NCBI GenBank assembly: GCA_039519185.1
Contig: CM076847.1
Coordinates: 74,101,247 to 74,165,246 of the forward strand
DNA length: 64,000 nucleotides
Direction of reading: 5' to 3'
DNA from: Astragalus membranaceus
Lineage: Eukaryota > Streptophyta > Magnoliopsida > Fabales > Fabaceae
The notes beneath the pieces were generated by a model that was not told where the DNA came from, did no database searches, and saw only the letters and a program-made list of their open reading frames with translations. Position 1 is the first letter of the stretch. Every line of letters begins with the position of its first letter. This document shows, piece by piece, positions 35,226-47,929 of this stretch. Made by a program: the position numbers and the translations under genes.

Positions 35226-37860
35226 AAATAATACAGGACAGAAATAGTACCGTAAGTCGCGGTTCATACACACACGTTTTAAGTATTTTATTAGTCGAGT
35301 CAAAAAACTTAATTTTCTTAGTTTTATTGGGTGAGAGAGAGTTAAAAACGGGTTGCGCGTAATCCACACACACAGGCGACAAAGCATCATGTGTTAGATG
35401 AAATCAAAGCACGTGACTGTGCAAGCGAATGAATCTACGAGTGCAAGTCCTTTTCTTTGGGCTGTGCCGTTCGTTGTCCCTTCATAGACAAATATATGAT
35501 GATGAAACTATACCTATGACACATTTGTGTCATCCCCCTCTCTAATAGTCGGTACATAAAATAAAACTCATTATCAAATAATCAAGATTACTCTTTTTTC
35601 TAGGTGAGTAAATATCTTTCTCTAAGAAAACTATTACTGGAATTTTCAAAAATAAAAAGTAACCATAAAAAAGCAGCACTTTTATAATTATTAGTAAAAT
35701 TTTAAAATAGGAAGCTAAAAAAAGTTAAATTTTTAAAATGCTTTTTTAAAACAAATAACAACATTTTTAAAGTTTTGAAATAGTGGAATTAAGAATAAAA
35801 ATATTCAACAGCTTACTAAAAAGTCTGTGACTTAACTTATTTTTGTGTTTATATGCTTTTAAAAAATGGCTAAGTAGTTTAAGAGCTCGACGCCAAAAAA
35901 GTCTAGTTGACTCGTAAGTTGATTTATCTATATTACCTAATATTTTTTCAGGTCTTTTTTAATTATTCATAAAAGATTAAGTTTAGTTTTGAAAACTATC
36001 TTACAATAGTGCAAAAATGGGAAACGGATTCATGATTTAAAATTAGTTATATGATTAACCAATTTAAGACATCATGCGGTGGCAATTTGTTTAATATTTA
36101 TTTTGACATAAATGGCAATTTGTTTAATAATTGCAGTGAAACAAGACAATTTTAAATCATTTTTTTAACAACAGTTAAAACGTGGACACGGTGACAACTT
36201 TGTCAATAATTACAATGAAATTGGATGATGTTAAATCAAATGCTTTAACAATCGATTTAAAATGTGAATATTTTATAACTATTGAATACTAAAATGCTCT
36301 TAAATCCCTTTTAAATCAGCCATTAGTGATAATCGAGTTAAAATATCCAAATCAAGTGTTTATTGCAACCACCTTCCAAAACTTTTATTCTTTATCCACC
36401 ATTGTTATTTTGTGTTAGTTGTATTCGTGCGATGTCAAGTATCGAGTTAAGGGTTGAGGTTGGAGAAACGAGTCAACTCAAAGGGGGCTGTCCACGAGGA
36501 TTTGTTGTCGAGGCGGAGGATCTGTAGAGGGAGGTGAGATCAACAAATGCAGTAGGTGGGACGAAGGTGAAACTGTTGTGACCGAGGAAGGCGGTTTGGA
36601 GGGCGGACGGAGAGGTTGGTGAGGGAAAAGAGGGGGCAGAAGACGTTGTTGTCTTAGAGAGAGAGAGAGAGAGAGAGAGGAATGAATTGTGAGAGGGAGG
36701 TGAGATCAGAGAGGGAGTGTTTCAGCGAGGGAAGTGGGAGGTGAAACTACCGTCATTACGTTTATCCCTTTGTTTTGTTGGCTTACCGTTGTCATTTATT
36801 TTTCAGTGTTACTCGCCGCCACGTAGCTGTCTCGTTTATCATATTGTTTCATACCTTCTGAATTCATGACACTTTTTTTTCCACCATTAGTTGCTCAAAA
36901 TTTTGAGGTTTTGACAAGTTCTAACTTACATCGTATGGAAACTATCAGTGGCGAAGGCTCGTGTCTTCAAGCTACACGATCAGATCATTTTGGGCAGCTA
37001 AATAGTACCCTAACCAAGACAATATTTCTGTTTGGTTCGGTGCTAATTCTCGCTATTGATGTGCTTATATATACGTGTCACCACTATATCTTCCGTGGAA
37101 AGGTACATTAATATGTTTAATTATATTTCATTGTATTTTTATGTTTAGTTTTATTTGTGTTTTTAAGTCGGTTAAGATAAGGTTTTTAGATCAAACGTTG
37201 AGGCGATTTAGATTCTCCGATAATATAATGGTTAAGATAAGGTTTTTAGATCAGACGTTGAGGCGATTTAGAGTCTCCGATAATTAGTGGATGTTGATGT
37301 AGATGTAGATCGAGTTATGGGTGGTGCTATTATACGAAAAATAAGTAAACATAAGTGACCGATCAAACTCGCGTCAATGTAAATTTTACAAACTATTAAT
37401 TTTAATTTTTTTTGGAATGATAATGATAATTTGTATTATATACTGTTTGTCTTTGGCTAGTACTAACTTTGGTAGAGGCGAAGGCATAAAACAACATAGC
37501 TATGCAATTGGTAAATATTCAAATCACCTAGGGTGTGCCAAATTTGTCCTTAACAATTCAAAATGTGACGGATCTTGAAATCTCTCAACTTAAACTCCCC
37601 TAGCTAGTCTCACACTCTCACTTATAATATAATCAATTCCCCAAAAATTAAGAAAAACTTATAATACAACAAGATAGTATATTAATTAATTTTATTTTCT
37701 CCCGTGTGTGCGTGAAAAAGAGAGAGAGAGAGAGAGGATGGATCCTCTTTCGCGGAAACTGCTAAATGGTTTGAATATTAAAAATATGCTTTTCATGTTT
37801 TGGACCATTATAGTCGTGGTGTGCGGAATATACAAGGATAAATAGCCAGCACGAGAGTCT
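35226..37860. other. AT-rich intergenic DNA upstream of the MYB gene
   Basis: No supported gene. Simple (GA)n runs lie at 36655-36680 and 37713-37738. A 61-bp tandem duplication (GGTTAAGATAAGGTTTTTAG units) lies at 37169-37286. The short frames around 36866-37287 lack homology that I can recognise. Confidence 0.5.
37713..37842 (+). promoter_or_regulatory. Probable proximal promoter of the MYB gene
   Basis: A (GA)n tract (37713-37738) is followed by ATATACAAGGATAAATAGCC at 37825-37845, with two TATA-like words about 150-170 bases before the ATG. GA-rich tracts are common in plant core promoters. The exact start site is not determinable from sequence. Confidence 0.35.
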
Positions 37861-37994
37861 TTGGAAATGAAGTTGAACAAAGAGAGAGAAACTAAGAACT
37901 AGCTAACTATCTTGTACTGATCATACTAGCTAGTTACTGCATATTCCTCTTCCATATTTTCCCCATAACATCAAACAATTATACAAGATAAGAT

Positions 37995-39609
37995 ATGGGA
38001 AGAGCTCCTTGTTGTGAAAAGATGGGACTCAAGAAGGGTCCTTGGTCTCTTGAAGAAGATCAAATCCTTACTTCTTACATCCAAATTCATGGTCATGGCA
38101 ACTGGCGTGCTCTCCCTAAGCAAGCAGGTATATATTATTTTTTATCAGCTTAGACGAAATGACAAATAAACATCACACACTATTACACTCTCAGTCAACA
38201 TTCTCATATCGTTGAAATTCGGTCTTCTGACTTATAATTTGTTCAGGTTTGTTAAGGTGTGGGAAGAGCTGCAGGCTGCGGTGGATTAACTATCTGAGAC
38301 CTGATATCAAGAGAGGGAATTTCACAAATGAAGAAGAAGAAACTATCATCAACCTGCATCAAATGCTAGGCAACAGGTACCATATACAACTCATTCATTT
38401 CTTAATTTGCTGAAACTATTATAAACGAAGTGGTTTATTTAGGTTTATCCTCCTAATTAATTAGTCCTTAGTTAGTTACTTTCCCTGACTGATAAACCAG
38501 ATTAAAGTGGTGGGGGCCAGAGGAGCATTAATTGTCAACTTTGTAGATAATTAAAGTTAAAAGGTTGGGTTAAATCTATATTATTAATGGAGACTCTAAT
38601 AATGCCTTTAATAATGCAAGTGACATAAAGAGTTGAGGAAAAATAATGTATCCAAAATTACATACATGCATCTATGTCACATGCAGCTATAATAATAAGC
38701 CTACTAGTACTGTATCCACACACAAAAAAACAAAACAGTAAGATTAAGTTGTCATTAGTGGAAATTAAGAAAATTACTCTATAAAATCATGCTATATATT
38801 GATTTTCTTTTTTATTAGTTGTAACTTGTAAGTTTCAAATTGCAAGTTGCAACTTCAAGAATCTTTAGTAGATGTGCCTTCACGAAACCAAGTGTGGCAG
38901 TATATGGCACATGCAGGCTGCAGCTATATAATATAGACGTACATAAGATTCATTATTCATTGTCATTTGTCAGTATCAAACTTTGTTGTTTTCTGAATAA
39001 AGAAACAGAACGCGAATCTCGTGCATTTGCAATAGTTTCACAAATTAATTAATCATTTTGATCCTAATTTTCAGGTGGTCAGCTATTGCAGCAAAATTAC
39101 CAGGAAGAACTGACAATGAAATAAAAAATGTGTGGCACACACATTTGAAGAAGAAGAAGCTAAACAAACCCAATTCAGAAGAAGCCAAGAAGAGAATATC
39201 AATACCAAAAATAAAACGTTCTGATTCCAATTCCAGTACCAGTACCAGTACCATAACTCAATCTACTACATCTACATCAGCATCAACTAGTTCAAGTGAT
39301 TTATCATCACTAACTGTTAATGAAAGCAAAAGAAACATTAAAAGTGATCAAGATATAGAGTCCATGGAAACAATTGTGCCAGAAATTGATGAGAGTTTTT
39401 GGTCAGAAGCAGCAGCAATGGATGAAACTACTATGCCATCATCAAAATCTTTGACAATCTCAAATGAGATACCACTTCAATACACATTAAATAGTGATGA
39501 AATTTTCCAACACAGTTGTGCCTATAATTCAAACTTTGATGATGGCATGGATTTTTGGTATGACGTATTCATTGGAACTGCTGATTCAATTGAATTGCCA
39601 GAGTTCTGA
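37995..39609 (+). CDS. R2R3-MYB transcription factor, subgroup 2 (MYB13/14/15-like)
   Basis: Three exons, 37995-38127, 38247-38376 and 39075-39609, join in frame (798 nt, 265 aa) at GT-AG introns of 119 and 698 bp; the intron positions are the usual ones for R2R3-MYBs. The protein starts MGRAPCCEKMGLKKGPWSLE, with R2 at about residues 13-63 and R3 at about 66-114. All tryptophans typical of the repeats are present except the usual non-Trp first residue of R3 (F). The tail has a serine/threonine-rich linker (about 145-170), then IDESFWSEAA (about residue 194) and DFWYDVFIG near the C-terminus, the subgroup 2 motifs. Members are nuclear DNA-binding activators in cold, defence and phenylpropanoid responses. 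The bHLH-binding signature of R3 is absent. No disabling change seen; this is the only intact host gene here. The symbol is left blank because MYB13, 14 and 15 cannot be separated by eye. Confidence 0.95.
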
Positions 39610-40370
39610 ATTTTTCAAACACACATTATTGAATGAAGGTGCTATTAAGTTAGGCAGATAAAAAAAGTCCTTCACATTTTTTGTTTTTTATTTACAAATT
39701 AATGTTGAGCTAGGTAGTATTTAAGGTTAGAGTTTTTTTTGTTTGTTGTAATACCAATAATTGATGTACTAAAGTATGTGAAAGTACTCAAAAAATTCAT
39801 GTCCATGATTGAGCTTTCATGTGTACATTAGTATATATAACTGATAAAGCCGATATTGTTGGACCGAACATTTTTCGTACCTAAGTTTTGGGTTCAAACT
39901 TGAAATCACCATTTTGCGTTATGATCGGTATAGGTGATGTTTTTTACTCTATCTGTAGATAAAAAGGAGTAGTACCATTATATGTTAAAAAAATAGGAAA
40001 CTAACATTCCCCACCACCACTAATATTGCTTATAAAAAAAAATCTTACCTATTCTTAACTTTCGTTTCATATACGAAAGAGCTTTACCCATAAAAAAATT
40101 ATGTACACTTAATTTGAAAAAGTCCACCGTGAACTTTGTTTGATTAATTAATGCAACTTGCAAGTGATCTGGTAGAGATGACGGAAAGTAATTTTTGGGA
40201 AACTGTTCATGAAGTGGATCGATGTGGCAGTACATTTTGGACCACGGTGCTAAATATAAAATTAAAATGCAATTAGTCAATTAAATATCACTTGAGTATC
40301 AAATTGAATCATCCTGTTAGTAAAAAAGTAATAATAATAATAATATAATTGCAAAAGCGCGTCGGTAACC
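39610..40370. other. MYB 3' flank and intergenic DNA
   Basis: It begins with the probable 3' UTR (T-rich, AATAATTGATG near 39760). No further gene is supported; the 86-codon minus frame at 40020-40280 has no recognisable features. Confidence 0.45.
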
Positions 40371-40548
40371 AATACCGTTGGCCAAATGGCTTAATCTACC
40401 TTGGGATACGGGGGATCGACTTGGTGCTTTCGAGTTCGATTCTCGCAGTGGATAAATTCGGTATTGACTAGTGCAAAATTTGATCCTAAATACGAACAGA
40501 TATTAGTCTTTCATTAAAAGCATCGGACACTCCGTGAGTATGATCCAT
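40371..40548 (+). repeat. tRNA-derived SINE
   Basis: TTGGCCAAATGGCTTAATC (A-box-like) and CGAGTTCGATTCTCG (B box) are 45 bases apart. They are followed by an unrelated 3' body ending near ATCCATAAAAAAAC. No cloverleaf can be made. Confidence 0.55.
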
Positions 40549-40835
40549 AAAAAAACTGCGTCGGTTGCTTATGAAATGCTTATAATATAAAATGGTTGCA
40601 AGGGGCGAAAGACGGTTGTAGAATGAGACAAAACCTCAATATTTGAAGCAAAATTTTTATATCTTCCAAAACGTATGAGAACTTATAAACTTAAATGTTT
40701 AGAATAACTACCTCATCTTCTCATCATATCTTGGACATTGTTAATTTGTACGCACAACTCACATCGCGGATGTACAAGTTTTTTTTTTATAAGTGTTGTA
40801 ACAATCTTGTCAAAAAAAAAAGTGTTGTAACAATC

Positions 40836-41284
40836 GTCAGAGGAAATCAATCGGAGGGGTCTGACGATGCGCCCTTAAGGATTTATCCGCCTCTTCAGCA
40901 CAAATCCTCCGAGGGTACAACCGATCTCGTCTCGAGTCACAATAGCGACCGAAGTATCCGAACTGGCAAGAATCAAAGTATTTGTTTATCAGGAGAATAA
41001 GCCAGGAATTTTTACTTTCTTTCTTCTAACTACCGTCTCAAACCATGTCCTCATTTATATTATATATCTCTCAAAACCTATATGCTTTTGGGTATTTCTC
41101 AATAAATTCATTGTAATCAAATGATATAAATCAAATCAATATAGAGAATGAAAACGTAAGAGTATCCAAAGTGATAAGTTGTAACTGATAAAAAACATTT
41201 CAAGTCTAATGAAAGTTATTGTTATATATGATTATTATACAATAAATATAATGTAACTTACACTTGAATGCCATTATTCCAACA
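40836..41284 (-). repeat. copia 3' LTR
   Basis: About 449 bp, paired with 44743-45192; scattered differences (for example CAATCGG/CAACCGG and CTTCAGCACAAATCCTCC versus CTTTAGCGCAAATCCCCC) indicate an older insertion. Confidence 0.9.
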
Positions 41285-42073
41285 ATTCCCCACTAATGGC
41301 AAGCAAGTGGCTAAACATATTTAAAATTTTGTAGAAATAGAATTTTTGGATAGGCTCAAGTAAGCCCAAAAATATAATTATAAAATAATATATCGGTAAA
41401 TAAAAATTTGGTATGTCCAAAGCCAAGCAAGGGACTTCCCACTTTTGAAATATCTCTTAAAATAAATAAAACCACAACAATCCCCCACATATTTCAAAAG
41501 TTTGAAAAGGAAATAAAGAAAAGAAGTTTCCTGGGTTAACATCGTAGATGTAATGCATCGGAGCTGTATAGCAAGCTATGGAACCAGTCCTAGACGGATA
41601 AATTAAAACGTAACATACAGTGAATTGGTTTAGCAAGCTATGGAACCCAAGACACATGTTATATGTTAGAGGTTTTACCATCACATTACACCCCCACAAT
41701 TCTTGCTGTTTCCGTCGTTTTGCGCTACTAGGCCGTGCGCGTGCTCGGTATTCATGAGTGCTCTAGAGACCTCGCCAGGATCTCATGCAAGCGGCCCCAC
41801 TTGACACTCATATAGGTGATTTCATCAAGTGTATGTTGCAGGTCATACACCACCCCATAAGGGCTATGGTAATCATTAAAAGCTTTAACCTTAACCTCTT
41901 TAACCCTGCGGTCTAGCACTATCACAATAACATCATAACACCATAGGAAGGGACAAAAATAAAATTAATTACTTGAATTAATTTTTTCAGTGCTAGCAAT
42001 ATCAAGAAGCAACTTGTTTTTACCACATTGAACCTTCTTCATGGGATCTCCAATCACAAAGGTTGGGTTACCG

Positions 42074-42832
42074 TCACTTCTTAATTTCAATTGGCTTAAG
42101 TCCCATTCCCCTCGATGTTTCACATATTAATTTCTTCCCTAGGGGTTTTGTCAGAGGATCGGCCAAATCCACTTCTGACTTCTCATAATCGATCGATATT
42201 ACTTCGTATTTTTGCAATTGTTTGACAACATTGTGTCTTAATTGTTCATGTTTATTTTTGCCATTATAGGTCTTATTCTTTGCAACGTCTATTGTCGACT
42301 GACTATCACAATGAATTGACACTGATGGTGTCGGTTTTATTCCCAAAGGAATTTCAGCTAAAAGGTTCTTCAACCATTCAGCTTCAGTACCAGCCAATTC
42401 CAGAGCTACAAATCCCGACTCCATAATCGATCTAGCAATAATGGATTGTTTGGCTGACCTCCAAGTTACCGCACCACCACCAAGTGTAAAAATGTAACCA
42501 CTAGTGGATTTTGTCTCATCTGAATCAGATATCCAGTTAGCATCGCAGTATCCTTCTAATACTGCGGGAAATCCACTGTAAGTAATACCATAATTTGTGG
42601 TACCTCTCAAATATCGCATAAGGTGAGCAATTGCCTTCCAATGATCCTGACTAGGGTTATGAGTATACCTACTCAGACGACCGACTGCTAACGCAATGTC
42701 TGGTCGAGAAAAGTTCATTAAATGCAGTAAGCTCCCAATTACTTGGGCATACTGAGGTTGGTCAACAGGACCACCTCTATTTTTCTTCAAGTGTGAATTA
42801 GCTTCATAAGGACTTAAGGAGTTTGCATACTT
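42074..42832 (-). pseudogene. copia RT C-terminus and RNase H
   Basis: Open frame with YAQVIGSLLHLMNFSRPDIA and LSRYTHNP (RT thumb), YCDANWISDSDETKSTSGYI, FVALELAGTEAEWL (usually YVALALAGTEAEWL), and the tail VDLADPLTKPLGKK. It covers the last ~240 residues of the polyprotein and looks open to its stop at 42074. Upstream it joins KVCKLLKSLYEANSHLKKN, which skips the YVDD-containing part of RT. Confidence 0.92.
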
Positions 42833-43634
42833 TGTTCTCTTGACTAGAAACTATACATCCTTCGAGTTGAGTCATGTAAATTTCTTCTTCTAAGTCACCG
42901 TTCAAAAAAGCGGTTTTAACATCCATTTGGTGAATAATAAGTTTATGGATAGAAGCCAAAGCTATTAAAACTCTAATAGAAGAAATTCTTGTTGCTGGAG
43001 CAAAAGTATCAAAATAATCAATGCTTTGTTTTTTGAGAAAAACCTTTTGCTACTAATCTAGCTTTATATTTATCAATAGACCCATCGGGGTTATATTTTC
43101 TTTTGAAAATCCACTTGCATCCTATTGGTTTTGCTCTAGGAGGTAAACCAACTAAAGTCCAAGTTTTACATTTGGAAATTGAATCTATTTCAGTTTTAAT
43201 AGCTTCTTTCCAAAATTTTGACTCAGAAGAAGAAATTGCTTCAGAAAAAGTTTCGGGATCTTTTTCAACAAGATAAGTATAAAAATCATTTCCGAATGAT
43301 GTTTCTTTTCTTGGTCTTTTACTTCTCCTTAATTCTTCATACGGTTCCTCACGAGTTTCATCATTAGTAGTTACTAATGGTTGTCTAGATATACTATCAT
43401 GCTCCAAAGGAAATATATTTTCAAAGCAATCAGCATTTTTGTTTCCACAATAGTATTTTTATCTAGAACATCACTTTTCACAACAAGGAATCTATAAGCG
43501 GCGCTAGGTTCAGCATATCCTATAAAAACACAATCAGAGGTTTTGCAACCAATTTTTCTTTTCTTAGGATCAGGCAACATAACTTTAGCTAAACACCCCC
43601 ACACTTTTAAATTTTTCAAGTTATAGAGAATCAT
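42833..43634 (-). pseudogene. copia integrase C-terminus and RT N-terminus, frameshifted
   Basis: 43634-43400: LKVWGCLAKVMLPDPKKRKI, then CVFIGYAEPSAAYRFLV (integrase C-terminal region). 43407-43018: SKRPRKETSFGNDFYTY through WKEAIKTEIDSI, GCKWIFKRKYNPDGSIDKYK and ARLVAKGFSQ (RT start). Then in another frame FAPATRISSIRVLIALASI, QMDVKTAFLNGDLEEEIYM (43010-42870). At least two frame breaks (about 43400 and 43025) disable it. Confidence 0.9.
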
Positions 43635-43639
43635 TTTTT

Positions 43640-43863
43640 TTCACTCTCGAAACAATTTTAATTATCTCATAGGGTAAGGATACATACCTTACCTCCATGC
43701 TCAAGTAGATTAGTTCTTCATTAAAGAAACCCAGTTTTCCTGAGCCCATATCAAACAGAGAATTTACATCTTGCGTTCTGCGGTTTGGACAATGTCTTCT
43801 CACCCACCGTAGAATTATTCTCCTCAGCGGATGAAGCTCATCAAAAGAAAGATTTGTCATTGC

Positions 43864-43908
<45 letters not shown>

Positions 43909-44560
43909 TTAAGAACAATTTGACATAAAATCGGCTCACAGTATTGTCAATCCCAAACATATTTACCAAGTAATCAAAGGGTTATTAAAACCAATTTATC
44001 TTCTTTGCAACATGCACCTAAATCCACCCAAGTATATAAAGTCTATGATAGCAAGCAACCCCATCATAATAGATAAACACGAGTCTTTCAAAACTATGAA
44101 TGAAAAAAAGTGTGGCAAAAAGCTACTCTATAAAACACAAAGTCTATACACTAATCGTTGGTTCAATTTCTGTTGCTGCAGAGAAGGTTAGTGCTAAACT
44201 TGAGCACGGAAGCTATGGAGCATTTCAAAACAGGGTACATCTTAAATTTAATTTCATCTGTGGTGTTTTATTTTCTACCTCTTGTAATGAGCTTTTCCGT
44301 GACCATGGTAAGTGAATTTCATTTCTATCTACCTCATTATTCCTTACAAGTCACACACTAGACTAGAGTCTTCATCTTCTCAGAGACTAATTCAACAAAA
44401 GATTATTTTATAATGTTATTTTATTGGGTCCAAATCCCAAATTGAGAGGACACACAATTATCAACGATTGAAAATAAATTGCAGGTGATCAACGTTTACT
44501 TAATCGGCAAGAACGCAATTGCAATTCAACAATAGATTTTAAGCACTAAGCTAGAATGAA
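43640..44560. other. Non-copia DNA lying inside the copia element
   Basis: This stretch is where gag, protease and the integrase core should be. It has an (AAT)n run (43866-43906), a minus-strand 79-codon frame (MTNLSFDELHPLRRIILRWV...) and, on plus, an exon-like piece after a CTGCAG acceptor reading KVSAKLEHGSYGAFQN (about 44187-44233), then GTAAGT-like sites. None is recognised. It may be an inserted gene fragment. Confidence 0.4.
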
Positions 44561-44742
44561 CGAAGCACTGTTCGACGTTACGTTACCTCGGAGGAAAACG
44601 TGGAGGCATAACACAGTGCAGGAACACAGGTGTAGTGGTATCACCGTTGTTGTTGGACTCATCAGCCATGATGCTAAATCCTTAAGATTGTTGTAACAAA
44701 TCCCGAAACAGCAACATCGAGAAGAACCTGCAAAGCAATAAA
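44561..44742 (-). pseudogene. copia gag start and leader
   Basis: On minus, after the LTR, a short leader precedes ATGGCTGATGAGTCCAAC, encoding MADESNNNGDTTTPVFLHC; it stops after about 30 codons at an in-frame TAA. Position and composition fit the N-terminus of copia gag, truncated. Confidence 0.55.
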
Positions 44743-45192
44743 CGTTAGAGGAAATCAACCGGAGGGGTCTGACGACGCGCCCTTAAGGATTTATCCGCCT
44801 CTTTAGCGCAAATCCCCCAAGGGTACAACCGGTCTCGTCTCGAGTCACAATAGCGACCGAGGTATCCGAACTGACAAGAATCAAAGTGTTTGTTTATCAG
44901 GAGAATAAGCCAGGAATTTTTTCTTTCTTTCTTCTAACTACCGTCTCAAACCATGTCCTCATTTATATTATATATCTCTCAAAACCTATATGCTTTTGGG
45001 TACTTCTCAATAAATTCATTGTAATCAAATGATATAAATCAAATCAATATAAAGAATGAAAACATAAGAGTATCCAAAGTGATAAGTTGTAACTGATAAA
45101 AAACATTTTAAGTCTAATGAAAGTTATTGTTATATATAATTATTATACTATAAATATAATGTAACTTACACTTGAATGCCATTATTCCAACA
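44743..45192 (-). repeat. copia 5' LTR
   Basis: About 450 bp; on the minus strand TGTTGGAATAATGGC to CCTCTAACG. Its outer edge directly abuts the 3' end of the LINE copy that follows. Confidence 0.9.
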
Positions 45193-47279
45193 ATAAGCAA
45201 ATATGAATTGAACCGGAGCACTAGGGGTACTCCAACCCAATTACAGAGAATAAAAACATTCAAGTGATTTAACCCACCAGACTGAAATAACATAACCAGA
45301 ATTTCGACCAACTATACTAATAAACCAACCCCAGGAAACTAATTTAATATGATTAATAATAGCCTGAGCATCAAAAACAACCCCTCTAAAGATGACATGA
45401 TTCTTGTGTAACCACAGGCACCACACTGCCACTAACCATGGAAGATACCGAATTTTGGAGATTGTTTTGTATTATCACGAACTTCAAAAGCACGAAAATG
45501 TTCGACTCCTTCAAGATTGCCAACCATTCTCTGACTCCGTGCCAAACCCGCTTAGAGCAGTTGCAACTGAAGAATAAATGCAATATAGTTTCATCAACAT
45601 TAAAATAAAAAGGACAGCAAGTACCGTGAGGATCCGAGATGACACCCCTTGAAACCAACGCATCCCGGGTTGCCAGTTTACCAAGAAATAATCTCCAACC
45701 AAAGATACCAATTTTAGAAGGAATAGCAGATTTCCAAATATCATTAATAACACCTTGAACATCCAATTCCAAAGATGACAATTGAACCGAGTGTAACATA
45801 GACCAGTAGCATGATTTAACTGAGAAAATGTAATGCTTCTCATAACGCCATCTCCATGTGTCAATGCTATTAAGCTCCGGATGAACTGGTTGAATAATGT
45901 CTAAAAGCATATGCTCCTCCTCCCGCTCAATAGAAGATAGAGGGCGAACCCACACTAGATTCCAAGACCATACATTATCGCGCCACTTTCCATGATCCAA
46001 AATGCTTCCTTCCTTGTTATGGGCTAATAGATAAAGAGAAGGGAATAATACCTTGAATGAATCACGACCCATCCAATTCTGAGACCAAAACAAAATAAAG
46101 CATCCCGAACCCAATTGCGGCCAAAGAGCGTCTAAAAACATAGGAGAACCTGTTGATAATCCTTCCTCCAAAAGAACAAGATCTCTCCACCAAATTGAAT
46201 CATTTGAACTCCACTTAGCTTAGAAGAATCAGTGAAAATGAATCTCGGGTCGCCATATATATACCTAACCAGAGACCACCAACTAGCATTCAAATCATTG
46301 AGACAACGCCATCTCCATTTACTCAATAAAGCCAAATTAAAAGCTTCTAAATTCTTCACCCAACATATATGTCTTTCCTCTTGCTTGTCCCCCCAAAGAA
46401 AGTTTCTTTTGATCTTAATCAATTCCTGAATAACTGCCTTAGGTGCTTTATAAAAAGAGAAAAAATATAATGGTATACTATTAAGCACAGAGTTGATAAG
46501 AATTACCCTTCCACCTATCGACAAAAAATTACCTTGCCACAAGGATAGCCGTTTTCTAATTGAATCCACCACCAGCACCCACGTACTCTCACGCCTGGGA
46601 TTAGCTCCAACAGGGATCCCCAAGAACTTGAAGGGGGTGGAGGCCGAACTACAGGAGAGAAAAGAGGCAGCTACCTCCATAAACACCTCATTCAAATTAA
46701 TACCAAATAAACTGCTTTTGTGAAAGTTCACCATCAGCCCAGAAACCAGTTTGAAACTCCGAAAAATAGATTTAATAGTCCAAAGATTGCCCCAAGACCC
46801 CTCTCCAACAAGAATGGCATCATCAGCGAATTGAAGTAAAGAAAAGCTCAAATTATGATCGACCTTAAAACCTGTGTAGCTTCCGACGTTAACCGCCTTC
46901 GATGAAGAGAGGGGTGGAGGGATCGATGAGAGAGGGAAAGGGGAAAGAGATCGAGAGGGGTTAGGGTACTGGTGAAGGAGGGTTTCGGTGAGGGTGAGCA
47001 GGGGATGAAGACAGAGGGATTTGGGATTCAATCGAGGGTGGGTTACGGTGGGGTTGAAGGAAGGCCGATGGATAAGAGCAAAGGGAAGCCCCAATCGGTG
47101 GGGAGGAGCAGGGCCTCCATGGTAGAGGGGAGAGCCTCCAAGGAGGAGGGGCAAACCTTCATGGTGGAGGGGAGAGCCTCTACTAACCCTAGGGTTGGAA
47201 GGAGAGAAGATGATTTTAGAGAGAAGCTGGAGCTTCTCTCTCATCTCAGGGCCGCAATCGTCGTAGCAAAAGACCACAA
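45193..47279 (-). pseudogene. L1-type LINE with internal deletion (unit A of the hAT::LINE series)
   Basis: Minus strand: the LINE 5' leader (47279-46905, GCTACGACGATTGCGG... through a purine/pyrimidine-rich segment) is fused to the C-terminal half of RT. That half starts GSYTGFKVDHNLSFSLLQFA with the catalytic FADD (about 46825), then FLGIPVGANPR, WQGNFLSIGGRVILI, LLSKWRWRCL. After a frame break near 46150, EEGLSTGSP, HTWRW-type and SVKSCYWSM blocks lead to the zf-RVT domain (IGIFGWRLFLGKLATRDALV, CCPFYF, HLFFSCN). It ends CFYSL at about 45241. The endonuclease and N-terminal RT are missing. Confidence 0.88.
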
Positions 47280-47742
47280 AGCTTACAAATGCTATTGTTA
47301 GTGTTGAAAAAGTTGTGGATGAAATGGAGATTGAATGTGTGTTTGTTCAAATGCATCAAATTCGTGGAAAAAATAGTATGTTCTAATGCACAACCAAACT
47401 TTGAGTTTGCAAAAGAGTTTTAGAACTCATTATTTTTTGGATCAAGCAAATAACTCGCTTACTAAAACATTTGAGCAGTATAGCACATGTGAGAAGATTT
47501 TTGGATTTTTGTTTAGTATTGAAAGACTAATTAGATCAAACAATTGATTATATGATATTTAATTTTTAGATCAAATAGTATGGCTTTGATTTTTATCAAG
47601 AATATTTATTTATAAAACCATAATTATGAAAGAAGCATTATTAATTGTGCAACGAAAAAAATATTGAGAATGAAATCAAATAGTTACAGGGGTACTACTG
47701 TATTGGTTCGTCTAGGGCACCCAAAATCTCAGGACCGACCCT
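47280..47742 (+). pseudogene. hAT transposase 3' fragment (ZMYM1-like), unit A
   Basis: After the LINE junction the sequence continues TTACAAATGCTATTGTTAGTG, then coding for VSVEKVVDEMEIECVF, a damaged linker, HYFLDQANNSL and EQYSTCEKIFGFLFSIERL. This is the part of zinc-finger-MYM-type-1-like hAT transposases before the C-terminal dimerisation domain. GGACCGACCCTG at about 47731-47742 is the reverse complement of CAGGGTCGGTCC, a hAT-like terminal repeat. Frameshifts and stops prevent function. Confidence 0.75.
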
Positions 47743-47842
47743 GAAGAGAGCTCTTAGTTTTTGAGCCATTTGGGTTTCAGCCTCTTTCTGAGTGACTTAG
47801 TGACTCGGGACGGATACACGTTGTCCAGCCTCTTTCCCATAT

Positions 47843-47873
47843 GAGGGCACCAAAAAATTTTAGTTTACTTGGT

Positions 47874-47929
<56 letters not shown>

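Larger units (their letters stand above)
40836..45192 (-). mobile_element. Ty1/copia retrotransposon, minus strand, internally deleted
   Basis: LTRs of about 450 bp lie at 40836-41284 and 44743-45192. On the minus strand each begins TGTTGGAATAATGGC. GCCATTAGTGGGGAA just before the downstream LTR is the polypurine tract. The coding order on the minus strand is gag start, an unrelated insert, integrase C-terminus, RT and RNase H, the copia order. Large deletions remove most of gag, protease, the integrase core and the RT catalytic half. No clear target-site duplication. Confidence 0.9.

Noticed and set aside
46972..47301. GRASMVEGRAS-type repeat protein on plus, also at 55445 and 59269
   Set aside because: By-product of the purine-rich LINE 5' leader; the three copies carry frame-altering differences.
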